This document shows positions 23,635-35,522 of a stretch of DNA of 64,000 nucleotides, piece after piece. This DNA comes from Agriotes lineatus (taxonomy: Eukaryota; Arthropoda; Insecta; Coleoptera; Elateridae). The notes beneath the pieces are model-generated. The model ran no database searches, was not told the DNA's origin, and worked only from the letters and a program-made list of their open reading frames with translations. The DNA lies in the NCBI GenBank assembly GCA_940337035.1, contig CALNHX010005876.1, positions 35,377-99,376 of the forward strand, in the 5' to 3' direction. A program made the position numbers and the translations under genes. Each line of letters starts with the position of its first letter. Position 1 is the first letter of the stretch.

Positions 23635-24945
23635 TTATTTCAAATGTGTCTTCATGTGTACTATCAAGAGTGTAATATCCTTATCACCAAAACTACACTT
23701 ATCACATCGATAGAACTTTGGAAGTGAAGGAGCTTGAAAAGGATTATTTATAGCTTTCATAACATGCGTTTCCTTATGACGCCTAAGTACCTGGGCTCCC
23801 TTGGTCGTGTAGGAGCACACATCACATTTGAGGACAGTGTGCGATTTCATGTGCGTATCCAGTGCGTTAGTACTCTTGCAAGTAAAATCGCACTTGTTGC
23901 AAGAATACGTCTGTGCAGTATGGATCAAGGCGTGTTGCTTTAGATATTTTTTTACATGTGTAGTATGCGGGCAAATGCTGCACTTGTAAAGTTCTTCTCT
24001 TGTGTGCTTCTTCAAATGTCGTTGTAAGCGTATTTTAGTCCTCCCATGGTAGTGGCAAAATGTACATTTATAGGGCTTTTCGGTGCCGTGCCTTACTTTA
24101 TGCTTGCGCATGGATTGTCTGCCTTTTGTTTCGAACGCACACTGGTCGCACTTAAATACCTTAACTGGCATATGAGTAACATCATGTTGACGCAAGCTAT
24201 CAAATTTATGTGTTGTAAAATTGCACATGCTACACTTAAATAATTTACTTTGGTCATGGTTTTGCATATGGTACAATAGGTATCGTTCCTGTGCACCACG
24301 GTAGCTGCACATACTGCATTTGAAAGGCTTGTCTTCCATATGGTTCAGTTTGTGCCGCTCTAGTTGTGAAAGCTTGTTAGCCTTGTAGTTGCACTGGTTG
24401 CATTTAAAAATCTTCTGCATGTGGACACTGCTATGGGCTACCATGCGCCTCTGACTATCACATCTGTAATCGCATTTAGAGCATTCGTACTTTCCAACTT
24501 TATAATGACGCAATACATGACGGCGTACAAAAGTTCGCTGCGTTCTGGAGTAGTCACACAAGCTACACCTATAGAAGGTCTTCTTATTCTTGGTGGTTAC
24601 CTTTATAATGCTCGGTTTGTCGGGCTTTGTGCCTTCATCTATCGGCTCATCTTTAATTGTATGTACAGGTACAACAGATTCACAAATTGTCAAAGGCTTT
24701 GTTTCTGTATCTGTAGGTTCTTCTTTCACAACAGCTTCTGGATTATAAACCTGTATATCTGCATCTTTGTAATCGAATTCAGTTTTGATTGTAACAGGAG
24801 TTAGTTCCCCTTCTTTTACGGAATGTTTTGAAGCTACTTCGTCTAAATCAGATGTATTCCTTACATCTAGTGCTAATGCTAGCAGATGTTTCATATCTGA
24901 TTGCTTTGTAAAATTCGAAGCTGGACCCTTTATATCCATAGTCAT
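23635..24945 (-). CDS. C2H2 zinc-finger protein with 11 fingers, paralogue A, 436 aa
   Basis: Probable nuclear DNA-binding regulator. The start reads M-T-M-D-I-K; the second ATG gives M-D-I-K, matching the start of the gene at 57809, so initiation could be at either. Residues 1-124 are acidic, without ZAD, and carry psi-K-x-E motifs at 53 (I-K-T-E), 73 (V-K-E-E) and 97 (I-K-D-E). Eleven complete C2H2 fingers run from about 125 to 435, with a longer linker before the last. A TTGCAG acceptor-like site lies just upstream of the ATG, so a non-coding first exon is likely. It is the close relative of 48955-50262; most differences within fingers fall in the recognition helices of fingers 3-6 and 10. 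Confidence 0.92.
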   Translation of the reverse strand: MTMDIKGPASNFTKQSDMKHLLALALDVRNTSDLDEVASKHSVKEGELTPVTIKTEFDYKDADIQVYNPEAVVKEEPTDTETKPLTICESVVPVHTIKDEPIDEGTKPDKPSIIKVTTKNKKTFYRCSLCDYSRTQRTFVRRHVLRHYKVGKYECSKCDYRCDSQRRMVAHSSVHMQKIFKCNQCNYKANKLSQLERHKLNHMEDKPFKCSMCSYRGAQERYLLYHMQNHDQSKLFKCSMCNFTTHKFDSLRQHDVTHMPVKVFKCDQCAFETKGRQSMRKHKVRHGTEKPYKCTFCHYHGRTKIRLQRHLKKHTREELYKCSICPHTTHVKKYLKQHALIHTAQTYSCNKCDFTCKSTNALDTHMKSHTVLKCDVCSYTTKGAQVLRRHKETHVMKAINNPFQAPSLPKFYRCDKCSFGDKDITLLIVHMKTHLK

Positions 24946-25193
24946 CGAGTGCCAGGGGGTACAAGACCTTACTGCAATTATTACAAATTTAATTAATTTA
25001 ATTAGTAGTTAATTATTCTGCTTACTTTCTACTGGTAAATATTCTGAGCAACATATGGACACACAATTCGATTGTCGTGTTTTAAGGTTAAGCAGACAAA
25101 ATTATGTTGAACTATAAAATGAATAGCAGCTCTACTAATAACCTTGAAAGTTTATACCGTGAGCAACGCGAGTCAAACCACGTAAACTTCTAA

Positions 25194-25299
25194 AGGCGCG
25201 TTTCCACTGAGTCGGTTTTGCTGATTGGTAAGCCAAATTGCAGAGCCGAAGTGCTTTGCTGTTTCCATTAAATCGGAATTTTTCTGTGGAAACGCGCCT
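25194..25299 (+). repeat. Short MITE-like palindrome upstream of paralogue A
   Basis: About 106 bp bounded by AGGCGCGTTTCCAC and its inverse GTGGAAACGCGCCT, with an AGTCGG/TCGG-containing interior. It lies about 250 bp upstream of the paralogue A start codon. The equivalent position upstream of paralogue B has the same element (50511-50617), so it was in place before the duplication. No transposase and no clear target duplication are visible. Confidence 0.65.
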
Positions 25300-25945
25300 C
25301 AGTAGCGTTCATAATTAGTAAATGAGTGCGTCTCGAAAATTAAAATTAGGGCGCAAACCTAGGTTTTGAGTAGTGATTTATTTACGGATATAACCATTTT
25401 GTTGGTCCATCTCCTTTTTTCTGCAAAGATAAAATATAACTATAAGCCGTTCACGATCTTTTTGGGTCAGGTGAGGCTATGACCATCTAGTAATTTTTTT
25501 GGCAGTACCTCTGTTGCAACTAAACTCCCTCATGGAAATTGATACTTTTTGTGTTAGGTTAGGTTGTTTTCAGTTTAAGGTTAAATTTTCTAAGTAGGTA
25601 CATTGTTGCCGGATATTCTCTAGTCTCCACATCGACTCGCGTTCTTTTAAATTTGGTCTGTCCTTTTAAATTGGAAATAGCATCGTTTAATGGAAATTGT
25701 TTGTTGTAACAAAATTATTTTGGGTATTTTGACTTTTCCTTTGACGGAAATTAATAGCTATTTATTTATTTTTTTTTTATAATTGAGGAGACCAGATCGA
25801 CAATTGCTGTCATACATGGTTATGTTGTTAGACTATTTCTAGCGTATAATAACTAACAATAACTATTAAAAAAGAAAACAATACCTAACTAAAATATTAT
25901 GGTGCATACATATACTAACTACTCATAACGTGGTATAATACATTT

Positions 25946-28900
25946 TTACCCATTGTCTTCAGTTGAGCTGTCTGTAGTCAGTAAAATATCCTGAGGTAAG
26001 CGACGCTTAAGGCGTGTATGTATATTTTTAATTCCTAATGAGTATTCAAGTGTACTTGGACATTTTTATACATCAGCGAAAAATTTCTTGGAGGTTTTGC
26101 TAATAAACTGGTCCATTGTTGGAAAGTCTAGTTCTTCGTGAATTTGGGCGTTACGAATAAACCAAGGCGCACTGATAGCCATTCGAAGTACTTTGTTTTG
26201 AATCACTTGTAACTTGTGTTTATTAGTTTTGCAAGTGGCTCCCCAAACTCTAGTTTAAGCGGAGACCTTTTGTTCATGAGCGGGTATAGTTTAGTGAGTC
26301 TCACGTAACACTCATTGAGTTTCTTATTAATATGCATTCCCCACGAAAGTCTTCGGTCTAGGTAGACGCCTAGGTATTTTACAGGAGATTCCTTAGTATT
26401 CCAAGAAATTCTTGTGCTATTTATAACTATATCAGGTGGATCAGCAGGTTTTCTCAATGTAAAAACCTGGGTTACACATTTTTTCTGGTTTATAGTAATA
26501 CACCACTTATTACACCATTTCAATACACTATTTACTGCCTCTTGCAAGTAGTTGGCAGATATGAATATGTTTTCGTGCTGGGTGACAATCGCGGTGTTGT
26601 CTGCAAACATAGCCAGGCAAGAGTTGATGGGCTCTGGTATATCATGTGTATATAAATTGTACAGAAGTGGGCCGAGCACTAAACCCTGAGGGACTCCGGC
26701 TTCAATTTTTCGGGTAACAGACGACTGATTGTTAATTTTAACACAAAAAGTTCTATTTTCTAAAAAAGATGCAATTGTGTTTATTAAATATGGGTAAATT
26801 GGCAGATGTAGTAACTTATAAATGAGACCATCGTGCCAGACCTTGTCAAACGCTTGTTTGACATCTAAAAAGGCTGCTGTAGTATTCTTCTTTGATTCAA
26901 AGCCTAGTTCAATCATCTGGGTAAGTCGTAACGATTGATGATTGGTTGAATAGTTGCTTCTGAATCCAAACTGGAATGGTGGTAAGAGATTATGAATTTG
27001 TACTTCATTATACAGTCTTGTAACGGTACTAGCCCTCTGCTAATTAGGGCTAATGAATTTAATTAATCACCATCGGGTATCTTTCTCAGTCGGAGATAAT
27101 TTAGTTCAGCCAGATATACACTTGAATATTAGCAAGCAAACACTAGGATGACTTTAGACAGTTTAATTATAAGGTTCAGTATTTACAAACATAGGTATTG
27201 TTCTTAAGAAATCAAATAAAATGTATTTTACAATGTATTTAATTAATTATGATGGGCACCCAGTTGCCAGTTCCTTGCGCGTGGAAAGTCCGAATGGCCG
27301 CCTTCTGCAGGAATCGACGGGACGCCACTGGCCAGGGAGACGTTTTGCCCAAAGTGATTTGCAGTGGAGCCAACCTTCGCGCTCGAATGTCACGTCCGAC
27401 GATGAAAACCGCGTGCAGCTGCAAGTTTAGGTTATTTCTAATATGTTACGTTTTTCGCCTTACGACACCGGGCTAGCGTTGTGAATCTCGGGGATACTGT
27501 GAAGTGGCAGTGCGAATTGCGGCCGGAGGAGAAGTCATCGGCGGCGTCTTCCACCTGGGGGACCGCTTCGTGTCTTCGGCCCAAGATAGGTTAAGATCGT
27601 TGCGGCGCGGTCGCTCTCCGGTGTTACAATAGGAGGATGTTTGAAACGGTGAGTACAAACCTGTAGTCAAACAGAAATTAAGTGCAATCTTACAGGGGTC
27701 TTCTAGGCCGAGCAAATAATGTTAGACGCTGGATTTATTTAGTGATACCAAATTGACGTATGAAACGGCCTGGTTGTTTAACCCTCGTTTCGAATACGTC
27801 TTCCAGGAAATTTTCGTATAATTATTTACTAGCGTCCTCCAGGAGATGTTTCAACAATTATTAGTTCGGGATATTCACAAGTGTTAAATTAAACAGCGAA
27901 ACGGTTTCCCATTCGTGGGCGTCGTTTCTTAAAGCTGTTTATTCGGGGAACGGGTTCAATTAAAGCTTAGCTAGGAACACGGTCTCCAAGACTGGAGGCT
28001 TCGGGTTCGATCGTAGCTACGGGAAAATACTAATGACAGGACGGGTAAAATTCTCTTTAAACGGTCGGATAGGATCAGGATTGGGGATGATTTGGGGCTG
28101 GAAGGATACTGGAATGTATGAAGGAAGTCTGCGAAGGAAGTCTCCTTGGAACGGACGAGAAGCGGCTTTTATAGCTCTTCTTCGTGCTTCGTGCATCAAG
28201 CCACCACCTCGGCCATTCTAAGTGGGGAGCAGCGCAAAACGTGGAGCGGGGATCTCTTGATGACGTAGCCGGCCGCGCGTGCGAAAAATTCAAACTTGTA
28301 ACGTAGAAATCGCTAGGCTGGAACGCGCGAATTGATTTTAATTCACAAAAACGCGTTTCGGTTGGGCGAATCGTTACAGTCTAACCTTGATGATCTTCTG
28401 AAATATCTTTGACAGGGATGGCAAAAGACTTATCGGTCTGTAGCTAGTTAGCTAATGTGTTGGTTTTCCCGTTTTGTGAAAGAGGAGTATGTTTGCATGT
28501 TTCCATTTCTTAGGGAAGTATGCTAGTCTTAGACATGCGTTAAATGTAGATGCTAATAATGCATAGGATTTAGGAGTTAGCTTCTTCAGTATTATGTTGG
28601 GAATCATATCATCACCTGGAGCTTTCTTAGTTTTTAATTTTGTAGTAAGTTTTTTGATTTCGTCTGGGCTAGTTGGTTGAAAATTCTCATTCTGTAGGAT
28701 AACACGATTTTGTACTGTTAAATTAACGTCAGCAACAAAGTCTTCGTTCCCTTGATCAAACGCCGTTGTAAAGACTTCTTCAAGGTAAGTAGCGAAAGCA
28801 TCGGATTTCTCATTATCCGAACAATATTCTATACCGTTACTTTTAATTTTTGGTATTAGCGTAGTCTCCCTTAGTATGCGTTTTGTTGCTCTCCACATAG

Positions 28901-29990
28901 ACGGGTCACCCGGTTGTAGTTCTCGTATAAACTTCGAATATGATTCGATTCTGTATTCATCTAGTTCCAGTTGAAATTGCCTAGCAACTCGATTCCATTC
29001 TATCTTAATTTGACCATCCCTTGTACGCAGCCATAAACGTCGTAACCTATTTTTAGTTTTAATTAAATTTAGTATATTTATTGGAGGATGTAGATAATTA
29101 TTTGGGCGCTTCTTAGTTCTTATAATCGTAGCTTCCGTGACGGCTTCTTTGATGTTGCTACTGAATTTTTCTAAAGCTTCGTCAATGTCACTTTTTGAGA
29201 TTAATTTCAGTGGGCATTTGATTTTGGAGTCTAATAGAACTGCAAATTCTTCCCAATCAACTGTTCCTCTAATTAGATATTGTGCTGGCATATTAATCTC
29301 TGGCTTCATAAAAATTTTTATTAGAACTGGAAGGTGATCCGAGTCTAATTCAGTAACTACTGACTGATATATTGGCCAGGTTATATTTTTTTTTATTAAC
29401 AGATCTAGTAAATCCGGGTTATGGTCCGAACGATATGGGAAATAAGTGGCCTCATTGGGAACATCTATTTGGGCTGAACATAGAGAAGTGTAGTTGTGTA
29501 AACGAATTCCATCTGGATTATTAACTTGACATCCCCATAGAGTGTTCTTAGAATTTAGATCTCCTACCAATATTATTGGTTCATTTCTGCTAAAGATGTT
29601 AGTTATATCTCCCGCTATCAGACGTTTATTGGGCTGTTTATAGGCGGATATAATTGCCACATTAGTTTTATTGTTAAATCTTATCGTGACTGCCACTGCT
29701 TCTAAACTTACTAAGGTTAGAGAAGAGAGAGGAGATATTTTTAAAGGTTTTTTTGCTATAATTGCAACACCACCAGATGCAATCCTTGCATTTCGATCCA
29801 TTCTATAGATGTTATAGTTGGGGATTTTAAATAGCTCATTTGGAATTAAGTGAGTTCCGCTTATGCAGGCCACGTCAATGTTATATCTCGCTAGAAATGC
29901 TATAAATAATGACCTTTGAGATTTAATGCCGTTCGCGTTCCAGTTTAGCATAGTGATGTTATCTAAGGTTTGTATTTTATTTGTTGACAT
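25946..29990 (-). pseudogene. LINE ORF2: endonuclease and reverse transcriptase, interrupted
   Basis: The first 512 codons (28452-29990) hold the APE-type endonuclease: W-N-A-N-G-I near the start, then G-G-V-A-I-I, L-V-G-D-L-N and S-D-H-L-P-V. A TAG at 28452 precedes S-Y-R-P-I-S-L-L-P-S-L. The frame then continues, once the LTR insertion at 27019-28378 is skipped, through F-Q-F-G-F-R-S-N-Y-S-T-N and A-F-D-K-V-W-H-D-G-L to G-V-P-Q-G-L-V-L-G-P. Motif C reads F-A-D-N-T-A, with N in place of the second catalytic D. A deletion near 26250 shifts the frame before the C-terminal region. Jockey-clade features are clear, but no functional polymerase can be made. Confidence 0.88.
27019..28378. mobile_element. 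Probable solo LTR (1360 bp) inside LINE ORF2
   Basis: It begins TGTAACGG and ends CGTTACA, the 5'-TG..CA-3' form of an LTR, and GTCT flanks both sides (27015-27018 and 28379-28382). Removing it with one GTCT restores an uninterrupted LINE coding frame across the junction (K-V-R-L-Y-N-E-V). No coding domains lie within it. It has an AATAAA at about 27210. A solo LTR left by recombination between the two LTRs of a Ty3/gypsy- or BEL-like element is the best reading. Its orientation is uncertain. Confidence 0.8.
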
Positions 29991-31260
29991 TATTTAATAT
30001 TGCGGGAATGAGCGAAGACCACAATGACTTGATGGTGTCCATATGAGGAGCAATGAAATCAATTATGGCTTTGATGATTGTTTTAATAAGGGAATTTTCT
30101 TCAGAAGTACTCGTATTGTCTTGTTCGTGGTTTACAGTAGATCGTTGTGGTCCACGTACGGTGTTTGCAAAAGACATTGTGCTGTTAACATATGATGTCG
30201 TTCTCAGGTTTTTTGCTGCTGAAGTCGGTTGGACTGATGCTGTTTTTGGGCGCACATTTTGATAATAGTCGCATCCTTTGTAATTAGCAGGATGTTCTCC
30301 GCCACAGTTGACGCATTGCGGGTTAGTGTTCTTCAATTTAGGGCATTCTTTGTAGTAGTGATTTCCTGTGCATTTGACGCAACGGGGGTCAAGCTTACAA
30401 TAATTACGTGTATGCCCGTAGCACTGGCATCTCAAACATTGAGGAATATATTTGCTTTTATTTCTAGGTTCCACTATAATTATGCAATAATATAGGGTGG
30501 TCAAATTAAAAATACTTTTAGCTTCGTTGGTGTTAGTTAGGTTGACTTCACATAAAGGCATAGGTTTTTTGTCCTTGTTACGCATTCTTTTCACATTAAG
30601 CACTGGAAATTGCTTTTCCTTGAGTTCTTGTTTAATCTCTTCTTCGGTTACAGAACATGGAACGTGCCTAATTATTACTGATAACGGTGCATCTTTGGGA
30701 TTTCTAAAAGAGTGATATTTGATGTCATTCTTGTTGTAAAACTCAGTAAGTAGGCGAAAATCTTCAATGGAAGTTAAATTAATTTTAAGAAAATCGCCTT
30801 TAGTGGAAGTTGTGAATTCAGATTCTGTATTATTTTTAAGATCCTTGATAACCGCTTAGTAATTGGATGCATTATGCAAAAATATTGGTGGAATTTTGGC
30901 TTTTTCTGATGATGTCACAGTTTGAGTGGGAGGTTCTTTGTCATTGCCGCTACTTTTTCCAGGAGTATTAAAATTTGGTAGGTAGTATTTGTTTTTACTG
31001 AGTAATTCAGCATTGGTGAATAAAAACTGTTTTTTGGGGCTAAGTATTGGAGGAGAATTATTGCTCCTTTTCTCGCTGGCAGTACCTATTTCTTTGTCGC
31101 AAACAAATGGTTCGTGTTCCATATCGTCGATAGCACATTGACCGCGTGCATTTTTATCGTCTGAAATTTTCTGAGGTGTTTTAACACGGGAGCTCTCTTT
31201 CGAGAGCTCCTTTTTTAAAGTTTGCTTCAGAGAGATATTGGTAATATATTTTAATTGTTA
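29977..31260 (-). pseudogene. LINE ORF1, gag-like protein with zinc knuckles
   Basis: A continuous frame is interrupted by one TAA at 30856. The distal part (29977-30603 and upstream) contains C-L-R-C-Q-C-Y-G-H-T-R-N-Y-C, then C-V-K-C-T-G-N-H-Y-Y-K-E-C and C-V-N-C-G-G-E-H-P-A-N-Y-K-G-C, three CCHC-type knuckles as in Jockey ORF1. The proximal part is polar and includes a perfect GGAGCTCTC-TTTC-GAGAGCTCC hairpin (about 31189-31210). It overlaps ORF2 by 14 bases, consistent with the usual arrangement of the two frames. Confidence 0.85.
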
Positions 31261-31384
31261 TTTACCGCAAAGTTAATTACAAGAGTGTTCTTACTTGTTT
31301 CGTCGGAATAAATTATCTTTGTCCACTATAAACCGAGCACTGTGATAAAACACAACCGCACGGAATAAAGGCAAGTTTAGAATG

Positions 31385-31950
31385 AATAGCTATTTATGCA
31401 ACAAGTGCTAAAAGTCGACGTTTATGCACGAGAGATGAAAATTATGAAACGAAGCCGAAGGCTGAGTTTTATAACATGTCGAGTGCATAAACGACTTTTA
31501 GCACGCGTTGCATACAATATTTTATCTACGACCTTAATTTTACCGTTATTAAACCATAAATATCGATTTAACAAAGGTTTGCATCTATGACAGTTAGAAT
31601 TTATGTCATAATAAAGAGAGGGCCTTTGCGCGCAGACGAATGTTTGTGAAACCAATACTGTCAAAGTCAGTTATCAAAGGTAATTATTAATACTACACAT
31701 CTGACTGTATTTATTACATAACGCTTTAATGATTTCAAAAACAGTTTACCTCTAATGCAAGAAGTAACTAGAATAACTTTACAACCACACTTCCAGTTCG
31801 AAATTGTAGTTTTATAACCTCACTTCACTTTTAGCACATGGGCTAAAAGTAAACAGCTGATTTCTTTAAACACGCTAAATTATAAAACGTCACTTTTAGT
31901 GAAAAAAGATAGCGCTAAAAGGCCTACTTTTAGTGGTGGTCGTAGATAAA
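31385..31950 (+). repeat. Palindromic repeat family, copy 2 (LINE target)
   Basis: The same unit as at 14161-14727, with the same hairpin, GCTAAAAG motifs and GGTCGTAGATAAA end. Its first 13 bases were duplicated by the LINE insertion, so the original repeat started at 25753. A few base changes in the hairpin arms (for example ATGTCGAGTGCATAAA for ATGTCTCGTGCATAAA) make it slightly less symmetrical than copy 1. Confidence 0.8.
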
Positions 31951-32148
31951 ATTATTTTTACACATTTGATAAATCATTTATTTTTTTACGAATATTAAAA
32001 TAATAAATTTGGCAATGTGGTGGCAAGAAAATGTCGAACAGACACTGACAGAAAAAAAAGTTGCATCCGCTACATCATCAAATCAGTTTGTCCAACATGA
32101 AAAAAAAATCATAGTCAACTCTGTCCCAAAAAGGTCGTGAACGGCTTA

Positions 32149-33341
32149 TACTACCTACTATCACAACTGTACTTTTTCAAAATGGTAATAATAAATGGAC
32201 CTAGAATGAACTTCGTGTATGGTATATTGCGTTACAAAATGGTAAGAACCTTATCATGGGCTGAGAAAAAGTTAGAACAGATTTTTTAAATCAAGTATCG
32301 CAATAGTATTTAACATTACTAGCTTGGTAAGAGGGTTTTTACTGGCGAATAGGAGGATATGACTGGTGAGCCAAAGGCGAGCCAGTCACCTTCTTGAGCC
32401 AGTAAAACCTGTTACCTTGCGTGTATTGTTGAATATTTTATTTGTTCCTCACTTGTAAATAACTAGAAATTTATTCAAAATGTCAAACTGACAAGCAACT
32501 AAATTCATCAATATGACACATACTAAGGAAGACAACTCTGGCATTGCACGCTATCATTTATCTATGAGCACGCTTGTAAAATTTTATATATTAAGCATTA
32601 AGAACGGTAAGGACATTTTACCGATCGAAGACAATTGTTTGGAGGAGGAGCTAAACGACGACTCCAATTATTGTCTGAGATCGGTAATTCCATAACGTTC
32701 GTGATGCTTATGACCTTTTTTGTACGATAGATAGGTATGTATTTTTCTTCAAACGTCACTAAAATGTGACATTATACCACTGAATACTATGTTGGTGGCA
32801 CTGTAAGTCTATGTCAATTTCGATGTTAGCAGGTTATGTTTTCCGTCAGTTTTGACATAGACTGTCGCAAAACCTATCCTGCTATTATAACTTCGAATTT
32901 TTACTTACTGTTCTAGAACAGTAACCATAACTTACTGATTTGAAAACAAACGCGGTAACTAAGTAAAATCGTCCTATCGTGCAAAAAAGTACGTGATTGT
33001 TGTTTCTATAGTAGGTAACCAAATATAAAAGAATTGTCTTAGAAATGTTACATTTTACAACGGGTCTATTACTTTGTTATCATACCAACCAGCAAGGATA
33101 CGATAAGGTGAACTTACGATGACAGATAAGTAACTTCGCTGTTACTAATAATACTAAAACAGTAAAAGAAAACACTTAATAATATACTTTACATCTATTT
33201 ACAGCACCAGACGATTTAAGCTCGCATTCACGAGAGCGTACTTACTATATTCGCTTACGATTGGGTAAACTGGGTTATAAATGGAGCGGTGTCGAAAGGA
33301 CCGATGCAGGATGTTTACCATATATCTTGAAAGTTTACAAT
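32149..33341. other. Duplicated segment A, middle part
   Basis: The bases next to 32149 match 50836-50915, and 32990-33341 match about 53090-53504, showing that this is the same segmental duplication as the zinc-finger genes. Between the two matches the copies carry different insertions. At about 32794-32880 there is a partial copy of the end of the foldback element described at 40464 (shared GTTAGCAGGTTATGTTTT and GTCAGTTTTGACA). Confidence 0.65.
32310..32450. repeat. Hairpin module with GAGCCAAAGGCGAGC-type centre
   Basis: Arms GGTTTTTACTGGC..GACTGGTGAGCC and GAGCCAGTCACC..GCCAGTAAAACC fold on each other around a short GC-rich loop. The 3' arm is followed by CGTGTATTGTTGAATATTTTATT, close in form to the sequence after the hairpin of the palindromic repeat family. 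It lies in the insertion-rich part of the duplicated segment and is not found at the equivalent place in the other copy. It encodes nothing. Confidence 0.65.
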
Positions 33342-35522
33342 AGAGAGTTTGAGCACTTCGACGTTAAACTTCCCGTTAACGATAAAGTCACGTGACTAGT
33401 AACGATAAACTTTTACGGGAGGGTATCATTGTAAAGAGTTTAAGTACAACAACAACAAACGGTATTTGAACATAACCTCACAATCTGGAAAATATTGAAA
33501 GGTTGTAGTATACTTCCTCAGTTTGTTAATTATTGGTAAGTAAATACAAGGAGCAGTAATTACCTAAATAACATAACTATTGTGACGATAGCGTCGGCCG
33601 AAATTATTATTTCTACACATTTCAATGCGTTTTAATTTGGTCCCGCTAAAACTTCGTCACATTCAGCTAGAAAACCATCGCCGAGGCGCGAGAAAATCAT
33701 CGTTCTGCGCCCACATCGACAGGGCGTCGTTCGGCGCATCCCTCCCAAATTTCCAGCACTAATAAACAGTATGGGTAATGTATAAATTAGTTTACGCTGG
33801 CTGCAGAACTCACTTGATTCCTGCGACTAGAAATTCCTGTGAAACCTTCCTGAACTCGCTATAACAAAAATCGTTTGAGGCTTCGTGATTATCGACCTAA
33901 AACGACTTATAAATCAATCTCGATTTCTGTTAAACTTTCCTGAACTCGCTGTAATAAAAATCGTTTGTGACTTCGTGATTATCGACCTAAAACGACTTAT
34001 TATAAATCAATCTCGATTTTTGTTAAACTTTCCTGAACTCGCTGTAATAAAAATCGTTTGTGGCTTCGTGATTATCGACCTAGAACGATTTGTTACAAAT
34101 TTTTCTCAACCCGTAGAAACGACTTCTAGAATACAGACCTGTCTTTTCCCTGTAAACCCGGCGAAGTCATTATCTCCTTAAGATCGACGTGGCTTTTTGA
34201 GTAAAAACCTGTCGGCCTTAAGGACTACCATATTTTGAGACCTCTCTGGAGACGCTCCCCACGCTAGTCGCAAGAACCAATACAGAAACTTTTCGTTTCT
34301 TTAGAAAATCTAAATCGTCTATAAGGACGTTATTAGCAAAATTAAAACAACCGACCGGGCACGTAGCAGAAGGTCCCCGAGTCGGTTAAAATCAGTCGTA
34401 TAAAACTTAAAAGAGCTTCACTCTTTATTCTAGCAATAACCTCAAAATCCTTATTGAGCCAAAACACGAAATCTGTTCATAAAACCCAAAGGAGCTTCAC
34501 TCGCCTCTCAGAAAGTTGGTAATTAATTTCATGTAACCCCTGTGAGTGCTTTTGCGTCAAAGTAAAAGTTTCGACTCCCGAAATTAACCACGTAAACCTA
34601 TCTTGAGGTCAAGGTCAACACCAGCAAATGCGCCGAGTAATTTTGTTATAAAAATTCAGAGCTTTGCTCACCTAGAGGAATCCTGTTTTATAGACGTCCT
34701 GAGCCTGTCCGTAGTGCTTTAATTTAACAATTACAATCTCCATGGTTTAATTAGCAAATTTGAAGGTTAATACCGTTTCTACAGAAATTTGATACACTGT
34801 CATCTCACTCGCTGAAAGAGACTTTTTCGGCACTGCGGACTAGGTTGGGGCAAGTCAGGCCTTCGCCCCAAGTCAATTTATAGTCACAGCCCCCGAAATG
34901 AACAAGATTACACCCGGATTTATTATATTTGGCAATTGTAAATAAAAGTAACCTCGAATTCTTGCGTTTACAGTCTTGGCCGCTAGAGGACGTCTGCGCC
35001 AACCACAATCCCGGTGCGTGTACGATCTTGGTAACCTGCAACCCGTCCAGCCCGAGAAGCAAAAGGGGTTGTCTGCCTGCCAGGCGTTCATCCCTCCAGA
35101 AAACACTTCAAGATCAATTCTTTTGTACCAGATACAGGAAATATTTTTATTATCTTACAATGTAAATAGTTATACCCAAATAAATCCCTTTTATGTTATA
35201 TGTACTTTTCTATATACTTGAGAGAATAAATTGGACCTTGGCATCTGAGCTGCCGAATAGTAAAAAGTTCATTAACAGTGGTAATTATTCATAGCTCAAA
35301 AGTAAGCAAATAATTAGTCAATGCAGGCTGTTACGCTATTACAAGAAATTACGCATCGTAATGCAACCTCACAAACCAATTTAGCGTTTACGGTAAACCT
35401 TTACGCTATTCGTAGTGAAATAACGTGTTCCGATAAGTGTTTAGCGTTACGGTATTTTCTGCGCTTGCGCAGTTGCCTAAAAATAGCGTTAGCGTATAAC
35501 GTACAAGGTGCTCAAACTCTCT
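33342..35522. mobile_element. Inverted-repeat element with AGAGAGTTTGAGCAC ends (2181 bp)
   Basis: The termini are AGAGAGTTTGAGCAC and its exact inverse, flanked by AAT (33339-33341 and 35523-35525). The duplicated segment near 53502 has a single AAT and no insert, which confirms the boundaries. Subterminal GTTAACG/TTAGCGTTA/TTACGCTA motifs are plentiful, mostly at the right end. No transposase is readable in 2.2 kb. A 3-bp target fits PIF/Harbinger or Academ-like insertion, but the family is unknown to me. Confidence 0.72.
33849..34105. repeat. Tandem repeat of about 90 bp, nearly three copies
   Basis: CCTGAACTCGCT begins units at 33849, 33939 and 34032, giving periods of 90 and 93 bp, the longer one owing to a TTA insertion. 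Each unit also contains TTCGTGATTATCGACCTA. It lies inside the AGAGAG-ended element. A 98-codon frame crosses it, but this reflects the repeat, not a protein. Confidence 0.8.

Larger units (their letters stand above)
25766..31384 (-). mobile_element. Jockey-type LINE, nearly full length, with 13-bp target duplication
   Basis: The target duplication AATAGCTATTTAT is present at 25753-25765 and 31385-31397. The 3' end on the minus strand is an A-rich tail (plus-strand TTATTTTTTTTTT from 25766). Two reading frames follow the Jockey layout: a gag-like ORF1 with zinc knuckles, then an overlapping ORF2 with endonuclease and reverse transcriptase. Excluding the inserted LTR the element is about 4.25 kb. 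It carries stops, an internal deletion and an altered catalytic motif, so it is dead. The target is the first bases of a palindromic-repeat copy. Confidence 0.9.
25443..32148. mobile_element. TA-flanked inverted-repeat element carrying nested insertions
   Basis: The ends read TAAGCCGTTCACGA and, inverted, the same 14 bases, with weaker matching over about 40 bp. TA flanks both ends (25441-25442 and 32149-32150). The duplicated segment near 50831 runs straight from ATATAAC-TA to CTACCTAC, giving an empty site that fixes the boundaries. Removing the nested LINE leaves about 1.07 kb, which includes palindromic-repeat copy 2. No transposase is left. TA targeting fits Tc1/mariner or a similar family, but the ends are not ones I recognise. 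Confidence 0.75.

Noticed and set aside
33584..33661. TGTGACGA and TCGTCACA pair about 80 bp apart, suggesting an LTR-like or small TIR element
   Set aside because: Only eight bases match and no target duplication flanks the pair; chance is adequate.
33885..34181. 98-codon frame with repeated residues
   Set aside because: The repetition is the 90-93 bp tandem DNA repeat read in frame; the 3-bp length change merely keeps the frame open.
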